The translations under genes and the position numbers were made by a program. This document shows, one piece after another, positions 20,115 to 30,926 of a stretch of 64,000 nt of DNA (position 1 is the stretch's first letter; every line of letters begins with the position of its first letter). The stretch is taken from the NCBI GenBank assembly GCA_012656075.1, contig JAAKBF010000060.1:186001-250000 (forward strand), written 5' to 3'. The DNA comes from Phytophthora hibernalis. Taxonomy: Eukaryota > Oomycota > Peronosporomycetes > Peronosporales > Peronosporaceae. A model generated the notes under the pieces. It was not told where the DNA came from and made no database searches. It was given only the letters and a program-made list of their open reading frames with translations.

Positions 20115-21542
20115 TTACTTGCACGCCTTGTGCTCGCGGATGCGATTTACAGGATCTACATCAGCATCCTCGTCCGCACTGGTGAAGTCGGCATCGTCCG
20201 AGTCGTCGATGGAATACTCGTCAGAGGTAACATCCACCACTATCATCGTGTGTGGAGGCTCCACTTCGACTACCTTCGGAGAGGCAGTAGTCGGCGGAGG
20301 GGTTGTTGGGGCCATGGTAGTCGGGATCGTGGTGATTGGGGCTTTATCGTAGCTGGATGACCACTCGTCACCCGCGTGCACTTGACCAAACGTGTCATCC
20401 GAGACGTCTAGTGCTGCCAACGACATAATCTCAATGTTCTGCGTGATAACCTGCGTGGTGTCAGACGGCGAAGGTGTCGGCGTGGACTGAGTTTCTGCAG
20501 CAGTCGAGTTGTTTGTAGTGGTGTTGGCAGCTGCGTTGATTGGGGCCATTCCGAGCTTCTTGACGAAAACGCCGCTGTCCCAAAGCTGGACAAAGTGGTC
20601 CGGGTAGAAGTTGCCAGCATTGGGTCCCCGAAGTGCCTGGTCAGATTCACCTGTGCACTCGCCGTCGCTCTCACCCGGAGGCTTGACCCACACATAGTGG
20701 CTAACGTAGTTGGAGCCGGTGTTACTAGTGGGGAGCTCACCGATGCCGGCCCACTTGGAGTTGCACCATTCCGTACTCGTCGGGTCGACAAAGTTCCTGG
20801 AGGTGTCCACAATGCACTTGTAGTCCCTGCCGCTCGCCTTCACGAACCGCTCGCATGTTGCAGCCATCTCCGCATTTGATCGGTAGTTAGACGTGTTGAG
20901 CGAAATCCCTTTGCACCTGCCATCCGGGTCGACAGCGTTCACGACCTTCGCGACGGCTGCAGCGTGATCGGCAGTTGAGAGCGTCCAGTAGCCCACATCC
21001 AAGTAGATTTCGGCGTTGGCGTTCTGGGCGAGGATATCCATTGCGACGCCGAGATTTCCTGCGTAGCCTTTGGCATGGCCGCAGCTACCTTCGTCGGCCA
21101 AAAGGCCAATCGCGTCAGGCTCCAGGATATACACGACCTGCCGATCACCAACCGCGTCTACGAGTTGCTGCAAGAAAGCGCGGTATGCGTTGGTGTCAGC
21201 GTTGGATCCAGAACTCGAGAACCCGTGGGCGCAGTCCTTCTGCGGCAACCCGTACACGACAATTGTTGGTGGACTGGAATCTTGATTCTCAGCATTACAT
21301 TTCGGAAGCACGATGGACTTTGCCAGAGCAGCCGGGTCGGACACACGATCGGTATACCACTGAGCAACTTGCTGTTTCGCCACGAGTTCGATCTGGTCCT
21401 TGAGATTCGGATACGCCACGACAGCGCTCGCATACGAACCGACGAGACCAGACTGGCAGGCATCGGATGGAGACCCTGCATTTGTCGCCGAGATCGAAAT
21501 TGCGGTAAGCAACAAAGCGAGATAGCGGCTGACCGGTCTCAT
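20115..21542 (-). CDS. Secreted GH6 glycosidase (cellobiohydrolase/endoglucanase family)
   Basis: 475 aa, intronless. I choose the ATG at 21542 because it directly precedes a signal peptide (MRPVSRYLALLLTAISISAT); an upstream in-frame start would bury it. The GH6 barrel shows VVYGLPQKDCAHG, with the family acid Asp, then YILEPDAIGLLADEG, then EIYLDVGYWTLS and a WVKPPGESDG-type loop near the active site. GH6 enzymes cleave beta-1,4-glucan, acting on plant cellulose or the oomycete wall. Beyond about residue 335 there is a Thr/Pro/Ser-rich linker (TTIPTTMAPTTPPPTTASPK) ending in a strongly acidic tail with RIREHKACK. No carbohydrate-binding module or GPI signal is seen. Confidence 0.87.
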   Translation of the reverse strand: MRPVSRYLALLLTAISISATNAGSPSDACQSGLVGSYASAVVAYPNLKDQIELVAKQQVAQWYTDRVSDPAALAKSIVLPKCNAENQDSSPPTIVVYGLPQKDCAHGFSSSGSNADTNAYRAFLQQLVDAVGDRQVVYILEPDAIGLLADEGSCGHAKGYAGNLGVAMDILAQNANAEIYLDVGYWTLSTADHAAAVAKVVNAVDPDGRCKGISLNTSNYRSNAEMAATCERFVKASGRDYKCIVDTSRNFVDPTSTEWCNSKWAGIGELPTSNTGSNYVSHYVWVKPPGESDGECTGESDQALRGPNAGNFYPDHFVQLWDSGVFVKKLGMAPINAAANTTTNNSTAAETQSTPTPSPSDTTQVITQNIEIMSLAALDVSDDTFGQVHAGDEWSSSYDKAPITTIPTTMAPTTPPPTTASPKVVEVEPPHTMIVVDVTSDEYSIDDSDDADFTSADEDADVDPVNRIREHKACK

Positions 21543-22056
21543 GGTGATGCCTGTCGGTTTGCTAGAGCTGCTGCGGGTTTGCTGGACGCGAAGTTGAAGT
21601 CTGTGCGCTCTGAAGTTGTGCTGAGAAGCAGGTAGATTGGAATCTGAGAGCTGTCGAAGCACTTGGAAGTCATACCTGAGCTATAGTTCTCGATCGAAGC
21701 AAATTGCCCGAGGTCGATGTGACTCTCCGCCACCGCGCCACATAGCTGTCAATCTTCCTGCTGCTTTTTCCTTCGTCCCTTAGTCGATTAGTCCTCGATA
21801 ATGCAGGGTGTTGCCTATACCTACCCGATTCACGATGTTTTAGATATCCACAACAACATTGAAGAAAATTTCATGAACAGCAGGTATCGTGTTCCTCTTC
21901 AATCCAGATTATAAGATGTCTGCTTCGTTGATCTGAGCGGAAATAGGACAAAATACACAAAATACGCAGGAATAAGATTCGTTGGTCAAGACTTCAAACC
22001 ATCGAACAATGAAATCACCTGCCACTTACTTTGCCAGAGCAGCATATGCGGAGCAA
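21543..22056. other. Intergenic between GH6 and M14 peptidase
   Basis: 514 bp holding the 5' leader and promoter of the GH6 gene and the 3' flank of the peptidase gene. No open frame or repeat with convincing coding character. Confidence 0.5.
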
Positions 22057-25000
22057 TTACACGATTTCTTCCCTCGATGAGCGCAACAGCCTGGACGTTC
22101 GACGAGGGGAAGATTGTGGCCGATCCTTTGATATCACAACGATGTCCTCATCATCGGCAGTTGCACCCCGCTCTCCACACTCGGCATCCAGGAGATCAAT
22201 CTCTTCGTCTCCATCATCGTAGTTGGGCTGTTTGCCTCGCTCCGACGGGGAGTTCTCAGCATCTTCATCGATGCGCGAATACTGCACGTTGCTTCGCCTC
22301 TTTGCACCCCTTTAGATGATTTTGCTTTTGTAGGCTTCTTTTGCTTCGCCGGCGACGGCGCCAAAAGAAGATAACGACAACCACAAGTAGCACGAATGCT
22401 GCAAGTGATGCCATTGCGACTGGGGCTGACCATGACACGGACGATGGCAAGATTGACAAAACGGAGGATTGTTGGTTGCTAGCAGTCTCAGCCGACGCAC
22501 TGCCACTGGAGATAGTGTTGACACTAACATTTGCTCTGGTGGTGATGATACTGGTAGAAGCAATTGGAGCTGCAGTGGTACCCGGAGAACCTGTAAGGCT
22601 AGGACGAGCACTGATAATACTTCCTTTCAAAGAAGTTGTCATTGGGCCAATGACGTTCCGAGTCCGAACGGGTTCCAGGAATGACACATCTTCAACGTCG
22701 GAACATATTCTCGAGCCGTTAGGCGCCTTAGTGACTCGATCCGGAACACTTGTCGGTGCACCAAACTGCTCACATGTCCCACAACGAGGCAGTGGGAGCG
22801 CCAACCAAGTTTGGAAGTCCGGGTGATTTGTTTTTCAGCGGTCGTGTGAAAGTGAATAGCTAATTTCCCACGCAAACATGAACATCACCAGCGTTAGTTC
22901 GATTCTAAAAGGCATAACTCCACAACTTACCGACACGAAAGAGATGGCAACTCCAAGCATCCCTGATAACTAAATAGAGCTCTTGGATCTCCTTCATGGA
23001 CTGATGAAAATCACCCCGTAATGAGGAATAAGTAAGGTGTTGACCTCTTCAGTTGTATCCGATCCAGAGCCCTCCGGTTGTGCCTCGAGCACAAGAGCTA
23101 CAGGATCACTGGCGCTTGTTCCGTTCACAAACATGGATCCAAGCAGCTCCGCCGAGACTGGACGTAAACCGCTATTTGAGACCGCTACATCCACAGATAC
23201 AAACGAAGATGTTGAGCCGCCGTCATCTATAGCACCTAGCTGCACACCCTTCACCAACAGCGAATACTTGGGACCTGCCATGCGCGCTATGTGAAGATTT
23301 GAGTAGTGAAGCTCTGCTGAGAGCAGAGGAACATCATCACGGGATGGCCAGAACCCGGGAGTGGCTTTCACCTCAAACGAGGGACCGACCTCAGGCGACA
23401 TGGCGAAGATGCCGTGCGCTTGCCACATCCAATCGCTTGTCTCGCCGTTTACAGTGTACAAATTGCTCTCCTTCCAGGACTGGCCGTAGTCAAACCCGTT
23501 GAAGCGAGACATCTCGCGCGCCAACGCCGTGAACATCGAGTTATTCGGCTCGGCGGGCTCTCCCATATCCTTGCACGCGAATGGCAGGTTAAAATACTTG
23601 CCGTACGAGTGGTAGTTGAGGGCCACGCTGAAGTCGGACGTATTACGCTCCACCAGCTCACAAACAGCTTGTGTTTCTGGTTCGGAGAAAGCTTTAGGAC
23701 CATTGTAGTCATCACCACATGGGTCGTTGCTGCTACCCTTACTGTCACGAGCGAAGCAGGCGTCGTAGTTGCGGTTCAAGTCAACCCCTGCATCGCGAGG
23801 ACTCTTGTCACAAGTCGGCGCTGCACTTTTGCGCTGGCCCATCTGGTTGTGCTCCCATACTCTCAGCATTTCGTTGTGGGCGTATCCGTCAGGGTTTACG
23901 ACCAGCATGAACCAGAGCTGACGCGATGACAATAGCTCAAGCGCTGCTAAGTCACCGTTGCGATAGTCGTTTGTCAATATATCGATGGTGTAGACAAGGT
24001 TCTGAATGTTATACCCGGCAGACAGTGTTAACAAACTATGGCCTACACCACACTGCATATCGATTGACGTACCATCATGGAAATTGGCTAGGCAAAGGTT
24101 GGTGGGAGAAAACGAAAACACCGACATGTTAGTTTGCCGAAGTAGAATTGTAACAAGCAAAAATGCACCAATTGTCTAGAAATTACCTCGCGTGCATGGT
24201 GTAGGCCTGTAAAGAGCGCTTGCGGGACATACTGGTCCTCGGGAGCATAGCAGGCTCCCAGGCAAAGAGCGCGGAGTGGTCGATTTTCCACGGATCGTCC
24301 AAGCTCCTCCACCTTCGAGATGAGAGGAAACGCCGAGAATATTTCATCGATGTACGCCTCCACTTCATCGACTGTCAGTGATCCCTGAATGGAGCCCAGT
24401 CGCGGTGCAAATGCTGTGCAGCAAGCAACAACGCCACCGAGGTCACAATCACCAACAATAAAACCAACGTCTGCTGTAACAGGTCGCAGACGTACATTCC
24501 TGAGGTCTGCAGTTGCTGGAGCTTGAATACCGGGGAGCGCACAATGGATCTGCCGAATTGCCCGAGTCCAACACAATCCTTTCCACAGCCAGTTTGGCAT
24601 CACCACCACTCGCCTTGATACTTAACTCCACAACAACTTGACTAGCCTCACTGTTCTCTAGACCAGCACGTTGGATAAACTCCTCCAGCAGCAGCACCTC
24701 ATCCACATACCAGCGCAGCCACTGGTCGTCCCACACAAACTCCACATCATGGAAAGTGTCGGCCGCATCCTAAGCAACAACAACAAAAACACAAATTAGG
24801 TATGTCGCCGTCTCCTTAGCACTACAACAGACGCACCGAGACGCACGGCAACTCCGCAGCGACCGACGTGTTCTGTGACGAGCCCACAAAGACCTCGTTG
24901 CTTGCTGCGTCTACAGGTGGCGAGCCAAACGCCATCGTGAGTCCACTTTGCTGCACCTTCAACGTCGCTTGGCCATTCTGCAACAATTGTGTCATCACAA

Positions 25001-25356
25001 AAGTCAATTGACTGTATAGAGGTCCGAAATGGACACTAGAGGACAAAAGTGTCCACCTGTGGCAGCTGCGTCCTGAACAAGAGCCGGTGCAGCGTGTGGT
25101 TCCCTCCCAGGGCGACTGAAACCTGCAGCTTTGTGTCCTCCGAAGCGTCCGCGTGTAATTCGATGGCCCCGTCCAATACAGAGACGACAGAAGCGTCCAC
25201 CTGTCCCCACTGCACCTGCTGCGATTGTTGTTGCAATGCCTCCAAACTGGACGTGTTGGCCTCCCACACGCGCGTGAAGTCGCACTCCCGCGAGCGATGG
25301 ATCTGCAGCGCCATTAGCGGAGACTTCAGTTGTTGCACCACACCACTTTGGACCAT
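22057..25356 (-). CDS. Membrane-anchored M14 zinc carboxypeptidase with N-terminal beta-sandwich-like region
   Basis: Exons: 25356-25057, 24977-24837, 24769-24187, a 15-nt microexon 24087-24073, 24001-22931, 22859-22057; all introns GT-AG, 67-99 nt. The N-terminal region (DVEFVWDDQWLRWYVDEVLL) resembles a lectin/LamG-type beta-sandwich. The catalytic domain has HHARE for zinc completed by PISMM from the microexon, NPDGY, GVDLNRNYD with the substrate Arg, SEPET, LNYHSYGKYFNLPFA with the third zinc ligand, and MSPEVGPSFE with the catalytic Glu. Next come a Cys-containing stretch, a Ser/Thr stalk, one membrane helix (MASLAAFVLLVVVVIFFW), RRRRRSKR and an acidic cytoplasmic tail. It probably trims peptides outside the cell. 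Frame breaks lie at 24532-24535, 23014-23017, 22831-22835 and 22307-22310. The signal-peptide exon was not found, so the 5' end is open. Confidence 0.8.
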
Positions 25357-26165
25357 GCTGTAATTTTGTAGAACATGTACATGTATTAATTAATTCCGGT
25401 ATTTTATTTAAAAAATAATTGATGTCAGTGTGGTAAGTTTCGAGACGTACTGACTGACTATAAAACAGCTCGAAGCATCGACAGGATATCTACATGTATT
25501 AGATACACAAAGAGCTAAAGCTCGGCACCGCACCACAATGACGCGAACATCTCACGTGTCGTGACGCTGCATTCGGTTGTGGATATTCCCGCGCTTGGAT
25601 ATCGATGCGTACATGGCTACAGCAGACCAGCTCAGTGGAGTAATCCTCGCCGTCCTTGCCTTGCCGTAGTAACCAAAGACCCGGCAATGTGCTCATGCCA
25701 ATCAGCTCTCGCCACGCCAGACCCGAAGTCGTCCCTGATTCAAGGCACCGAAGTCATCACGCTGTGATTCACAGCCAGCCCCTGATTTCAAGGCACGGGT
25801 GCAGCAATAACTTACGAGCCGCTGATTTGAAACGAAAGTGTCGTTACGCAGCAAGAAAGCCTCTCGGAAAAGCGCGCAGATTTTTCGTCTCCATCAACCA
25901 CGAACTTTCATTGCGATCGCTCCAGCAAAAGTCAACTGAGACACCAAAGTCGGCAAACAGCAACTCGCAACTCGCAACTCAACTCAGCTGCCATCGCATT
26001 GTTGCCCTTCGAGCGCTGACTATTCGCCTGTGCCTTTATTGGCCAATCAGAACCTCTCTTTTCCGCCCAGGTGTCCAGCAAAGGCAGAAAACAATTGGCC
26101 AAGTCAGCGAACGTCAACACCAGGAAGGCGCTCTTTAGAAAACGTTCTCAGGTGCGCATTTCTAA
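25357..26165. other. Divergent intergenic with CCAAT motifs
   Basis: 809 bp between the peptidase and the anoctamin gene. ttattggccaatcag at 26036-26050 and attggccaagtcag at about 26092 are CCAAT-type elements just upstream of the anoctamin ATG. A short direct repeat cctgatt(t)caaggcac occurs at about 25734 and 25784. A missing first exon of the peptidase may lie here; I could not identify it. Confidence 0.45.
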
Positions 26166-29100
26166 ATGGCCGACTCGAACGTGTCGGCGGCCGAGCGACT
26201 GGAGCGGGAGGTGGACGAGGCCTTAGCAGCGGCGCAACGGGAGCAGGAGCTGCGGACGCGCGTGCAGGCGGTTTCAAGACGACGGCGGCCGTCCAGCGAC
26301 ACGGACGGGGCGAGCGCGCGCTCCAGCCTCGTGTCGCACCACTCGTTCGCGTCCTCCGCGCAGTCGGCGCCGGCCTCCGAGTGGCTCCTGCGCAGTCGCA
26401 AGACCACGAGCGCCGGTCTGAGCGTGCGGCTGGCCAAGCAGCCCAGTTTCCGAGAACAGTTCGACGAGGAACGCTGCAGTCTGCCCACACTGGAGAGCTA
26501 CCACGCAGAGGAGACGAGCAAGGCCGGGGCGGCTCCTGTGGCGGAAGAGAACAAGACACGCAGACTGTGGGGCAAGAAGGACAAGAAGAAGAAAAGGGAC
26601 GACGTGTACTACGCGCCGCACTCGCCCGTGCCCTCCAGCGTCCAGTCGGCGCCTCGCAAGAGCGGCGTGTCCCATGTCACTTCAGAGCGGAAAGGCGCCG
26701 TACTGACGGAGGTGGGCGAGCCCAGCTTCGCGCTGCCTGTTTTCCAGAAGGAGCCGCGACGACAGGAGCAGGACCTGGAGAGCGGCGAGGGCGACAAGAC
26801 GCCGCTGGACGCCATGCACTTCTTCGTGAACGGCGCGCCCCACGTGTCCATTGAGGAGGCGCAGAAGTACACGTTCGCAGTCGTGCTCAAGCACACGGAG
26901 CAGATTTTTCACTTGTTGAAGCGCAGGTTCCCGTCCCGCTCGGCGGCCTCCATTCGACGAGATCTGCCGCGACAGGTGAGTGCGCTGCAGCAGAAGTGCG
27001 TGCGTCGCCTCATTCAGGCCGGTCTGGGCGTCGTCTTGCTGGACAACGCACTGTATGACAACTACCTGGATGACCAACGCGGCCAGCACAGTAAACGCGG
27101 CCCCGAAGAGGACGTGGGCAGGAACCTGTGCATCCTCATTGACCCCAAGAAGAACCCGGACCTGCTGCTGCACGAGTTCAAGCGCGAGCTGGACGAGCTG
27201 TCGATCAAGCGCGGCGACTCGCTGGGTCGATTGGCCGAGGAATCGCTCGACTCGCTGAAGGAGATGTGCTTCTCGCCGGCGCTGGAGCTGCAGCTCACGC
27301 ACAACATCATCCAGAACGCGTTCAAGGACTACGACAAGGAGGAGTGGGTCATTGACGTGAACAAAGAGCTCACTGTGAACGACATCATCGTGGAATGCTT
27401 CCCGCTGCACGACCGCGCGTTTAACAGACAGTTTTTCGACGAGTACCGGAAACGCACGTTTGACTTGAATTTACGCAAGGCTGCGGCAGGTAACAGTGAT
27501 CGTTGGGCTGTGGAGGAACTCCGGTTGCATTTCGGAGAGCGTGTGGCGTTCCTGTTTGCTTTCATGCATATCTACACGAAGCATCTGGTGCCACTCACAG
27601 TGTCTTGTCTGGTCTACTACTTGTGCTTCCGTTTCACATCTGCGCCGCTGTGGAAGCAATACGTGGAAGGGTTGGCAATCCTCGGCGTGTTTGTCGTGTG
27701 CTTCTGGGGACCATCGTTCCTAGTATGCTGGGCTCGTGAGACGCGTTTGCTTGTGGAGAAGTGGAATTTGACCAAGTACAAAAACACTGTGTACGAACGC
27801 AATGACGACAATCCGGGCTTCAAGTACGTGTGGGTAAAGAATCAGCTTACGCACGAAATGGAGAAGGTTCCGAAGCAGCGCAAGAATCACTGGATCCAGC
27901 TCACCATGCTTTTGTTCGTGTTGGTATGTGCATTAATTCAATGCGTGTGTCTTGTGCCGTTTATCCAGTGGTACGTGTACGCCAAGAATGCCCCCACATG
28001 CGATGCGTGCAATGGTGACAGCGATGACGAGTCCTATGCCTGCATTTGGTTCATCACGTGCTTCAACTCAACTAACTCTGCGCTGGGCACGGATCGGTGG
28101 GTGTATATTCTCATTCAGGGCATTCTTCTCGGCTTGCTCATTGATATTATTTTCTTCGAGTTGTTCAACTGGATGTCAGAAAAGTTCGTGCAGTGGGAAA
28201 ACTATGCAAAGAAGTCTGACCACGAGAACCGCCTTATTCACCGCCGCTTTGTCTTCGTGTGGAGTAATTGGTTCTTTTGGTTCCTCTTCATCTCGTTTGT
28301 CTACCTGCCGTTTGGTGATACGATCCTGAAACTCTTTCACAAGATTGGGCTTGGTGCACTGGCACCGTACGACTGGAACCCGAATCTCCTCACGCTCGAC
28401 ACTTTGTTCGTCACCCCGCTCGTGGTCACGCAGTTCCTGAACATGGTACTCGAGACAATCGCCCCGTATCTACTTCGCAAGCTCCGTGGTCGTCCCTCCA
28501 TCGGTTGTCGCCAGGCTTCTCCGTTTGCGTGGTGCGTGCGCTACATGTCTCGGTGTTTCCGCTTTGCGAATCACCAGAGGGAATCTTTGCAACACTCGAC
28601 AAATTTCAGCTCGCAGGAGACTGTCAGTGGTGCCAGTGGCCAAAGCCATCCTGGAGCCAAGGAAGACACCGGTCCTGTTACCAATTTGACGGCGAGTCGT
28701 CTTGCTCACCTGGTGCAGAAGGAGACAGGCTTCTCAGTGAATGTGCTGCCCATGTCGGATGACTCGAACAAATATTCGGCGTACGAGATTTTGGCTGAGG
28801 TCAAGTTACCGATATTCGACCCGGTGCTGGATTACCTGGACGCCTGCATCCAGTTCTCGTATGTGATGATGTTTACAGTTGTCTGGCCGCTTTTGCCGTT
28901 CCCTGCTTTCTTCAATAACCTCCTGGAAGTGCGTGGCGACGCATTCCGATTGCTGTTCGCAAACCGGCGGCCGATGCCACGACGTGACACGTCGATTGGC
29001 GAGTGGGCTACGGTGCTTGCGTACGCTAATATCATCGGCGTGACTGTCGTGTCGGCTTTTGTCGTCGTATACCACTACGGTTACTTTCGAACGGACTGCA

Positions 29101-29813
29101 ATTTCACTTTCAACAACGCGTACATGATACCCTTCGGGACGATTGATCCGAGCGATACAGCTGATCCAAGCACATGTGTGAACGACAGCGACACGCCGCG
29201 ATGGCGCATGTTCCAGATCGTGCTGTTTGTGGTCCTGGAGCACGTGAGTTTCTGCGTTCGATATTTGGTGATGCAGGTTGAGAAGACGCCGGCATCCATT
29301 CGTAGTTCAGGCTACAGGCGCCTGAAGCAGATTCAGCACCTGACGGCCACTTCGGCCGCTCCGCCCTCGCAGCTCGAGTATGTGCAGCGGCTGCGTGTGC
29401 TGTTTGAGAAGCACGACGTCGACGGTGACGGTCACCTGGCGGAGCCTGAATTGATCCAGCTTCTAGCGGCTTGGTTGTGCAAGCACCCGTCTGAGCTGCT
29501 CCCGTACTCCGGATTGATCTTCCGGTACATGGACAAAAACAAGCTGGGCAAGGTGCCCTTCTCCACGTGCTGCCTCATGATGCAGCACGTCAACCACGAT
29601 CGTTTCTTCTCCTGTTTATTGGGTCTGTATGACCCGATGAACGGGCCCTATAACGACGAGATTCGCCGTACTTGCGACCCGATCGAGCTGCACCGCGTGC
29701 TGAGTGAAGTTTCCTCCGAAGTGCAGCAGCGGCGGAGCAACATGAGTCGAGTATCCGAAGCCACGGATGCCTCGCGTCCGCGAGACTCGACTTTCTTCTA
29801 CGTAGATAACTGA
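26166..29813 (+). CDS. Anoctamin/TMEM16-family channel or scramblase with C-terminal EF-hand
   Basis: Single uninterrupted 1215-aa frame. Residues 1-440 are cytoplasmic, with a low-complexity start, KKDKKKKR and a regulatory N-domain. The anoctamin membrane region runs from about 446 (LRLHFGERVAFLFAFMHIYT) to about 1040, with family motifs NPGFKYVWVKNQ, TPLVVTQFLNMVLETIAP, EVKLPIFDPVLDYLDACIQF and FFNNLLEVRGDAFRLL. Anoctamins are dimeric calcium-activated chloride channels or lipid scramblases; the Glu/Asp residues of helices 6-8 (LPIFD, LEVRGDAF) fit calcium-binding positions. A canonical EF-hand loop (DVDGDGHLAEPE, starting near 1084) follows, plus a degenerate partner (YMDKNKLGKVPF). It is longer than animal anoctamins because of both termini. 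Channel versus scramblase cannot be decided. Confidence 0.88.
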   Translation: MADSNVSAAERLEREVDEALAAAQREQELRTRVQAVSRRRRPSSDTDGASARSSLVSHHSFASSAQSAPASEWLLRSRKTTSAGLSVRLAKQPSFREQFDEERCSLPTLESYHAEETSKAGAAPVAEENKTRRLWGKKDKKKKRDDVYYAPHSPVPSSVQSAPRKSGVSHVTSERKGAVLTEVGEPSFALPVFQKEPRRQEQDLESGEGDKTPLDAMHFFVNGAPHVSIEEAQKYTFAVVLKHTEQIFHLLKRRFPSRSAASIRRDLPRQVSALQQKCVRRLIQAGLGVVLLDNALYDNYLDDQRGQHSKRGPEEDVGRNLCILIDPKKNPDLLLHEFKRELDELSIKRGDSLGRLAEESLDSLKEMCFSPALELQLTHNIIQNAFKDYDKEEWVIDVNKELTVNDIIVECFPLHDRAFNRQFFDEYRKRTFDLNLRKAAAGNSDRWAVEELRLHFGERVAFLFAFMHIYTKHLVPLTVSCLVYYLCFRFTSAPLWKQYVEGLAILGVFVVCFWGPSFLVCWARETRLLVEKWNLTKYKNTVYERNDDNPGFKYVWVKNQLTHEMEKVPKQRKNHWIQLTMLLFVLVCALIQCVCLVPFIQWYVYAKNAPTCDACNGDSDDESYACIWFITCFNSTNSALGTDRWVYILIQGILLGLLIDIIFFELFNWMSEKFVQWENYAKKSDHENRLIHRRFVFVWSNWFFWFLFISFVYLPFGDTILKLFHKIGLGALAPYDWNPNLLTLDTLFVTPLVVTQFLNMVLETIAPYLLRKLRGRPSIGCRQASPFAWCVRYMSRCFRFANHQRESLQHSTNFSSQETVSGASGQSHPGAKEDTGPVTNLTASRLAHLVQKETGFSVNVLPMSDDSNKYSAYEILAEVKLPIFDPVLDYLDACIQFSYVMMFTVVWPLLPFPAFFNNLLEVRGDAFRLLFANRRPMPRRDTSIGEWATVLAYANIIGVTVVSAFVVVYHYGYFRTDCNFTFNNAYMIPFGTIDPSDTADPSTCVNDSDTPRWRMFQIVLFVVLEHVSFCVRYLVMQVEKTPASIRSSGYRRLKQIQHLTATSAAPPSQLEYVQRLRVLFEKHDVDGDGHLAEPELIQLLAAWLCKHPSELLPYSGLIFRYMDKNKLGKVPFSTCCLMMQHVNHDRFFSCLLGLYDPMNGPYNDEIRRTCDPIELHRVLSEVSSEVQQRRSNMSRVSEATDASRPRDSTFFYVDN

Positions 29814-30926
29814 GCCGGCGTAGGAAGACCAAACAGTTTTGTTGTTAAATTTGAATCTGTCTTTCAGTTTTTATTCGATATACTTGCACTGCCCCCAGGT
29901 GCGTTGGCCAACGCCAACAGCTACGGATCCGTGAACTGGTATTGCCTGTGCCAGTGATGGCTGCACATGTAAGCTTAGTTAAACTCTTGACAGATTTGCG
30001 CTGTTCGGATGGTAATCTCGTGTTAATAGAGTCAACAGCAGAGTAAGCTTACGGTAGCTAGGATACCAGCTCTGCAAATGGTGTTCGTCGATCGGAAGAT
30101 GACAAACGTTAAACAAAATCAGGCAAGGCGCATGCCGGTACTGCACGATGAAGCGTTTGCATTTATAGTTTTTATGAGATGCTGCTCTACACGCTAGGCC
30201 AAAGTGTTGGGCCAAAAACAGCAATGGACAAGAAAGCGTTTCATCTAACGTGGCGTTTGCTGCCGCAACGTGTGCACCTCGACGATCATCATTTGATGCT
30301 TGACATGTGAGTTGGTGCTTTGGTAGATGTGTAGCACAGTGCATCGGCTCCGAAAAGAGGAAATCGTGGATGCATCAGATAACTAACTAGCAAACCATTT
30401 TTGAACTTGGCACCAGGAGCTCAAACCGCGGCAGTGTGCCCAACGCTATTCCGTTTGAAATCCGATACCCCCGTTTTGATCACTACGTTTGTGAGATGCT
30501 ACGAATGCTGGAGCGCCCAAAACAATCACCTGCGTCTTACACATTTAAATGGGAGCTGCATCATTCTTGTCATGGCGCTAAATGGAGTTCGTTTCATAAC
30601 TTGCACATGCGTGCGGGCCACCTCCGCACTTCGAGCTACTTCCAGGCAGGTCTCATAAGAACCATCCCACGCGAGGCCCTATATTTACTGACCGGCAGCC
30701 ATCCCAGTCCGCTATGGCTGCTGTTTGGCGACGCAACGGCTTGGCTAAAGCTATTTATTCTGATGCCAGTCCAGCAAGAATACGTAGGAAATGCTCGAGT
30801 TGTTTTTCTATTGAAGGTGTTCGGTTGGAACGCCTTCACTGCCAAGCCCCGGTTGTTCATTCCGAGATTTCCGAGTTGACGACCACTTTAGTCTGGAGCC
30901 AGCAGAAAACGTTAAACCCGGCAAAC
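29814..30926. other. Intergenic, no supported gene
   Basis: 1.1 kb between the anoctamin and a small gene. Open frames at 30436-30879 (+) and 29979-30344 (-) have no recognisable motif and no clear codon bias, so I do not call them. The right end is probably the 5' leader of the gene at 30927. Confidence 0.4.

Noticed and set aside
30436..30879. 147-codon frame upstream of the small basic protein
   Set aside because: No motif, no signal peptide, codon use unlike neighbours; more likely untranslated DNA.
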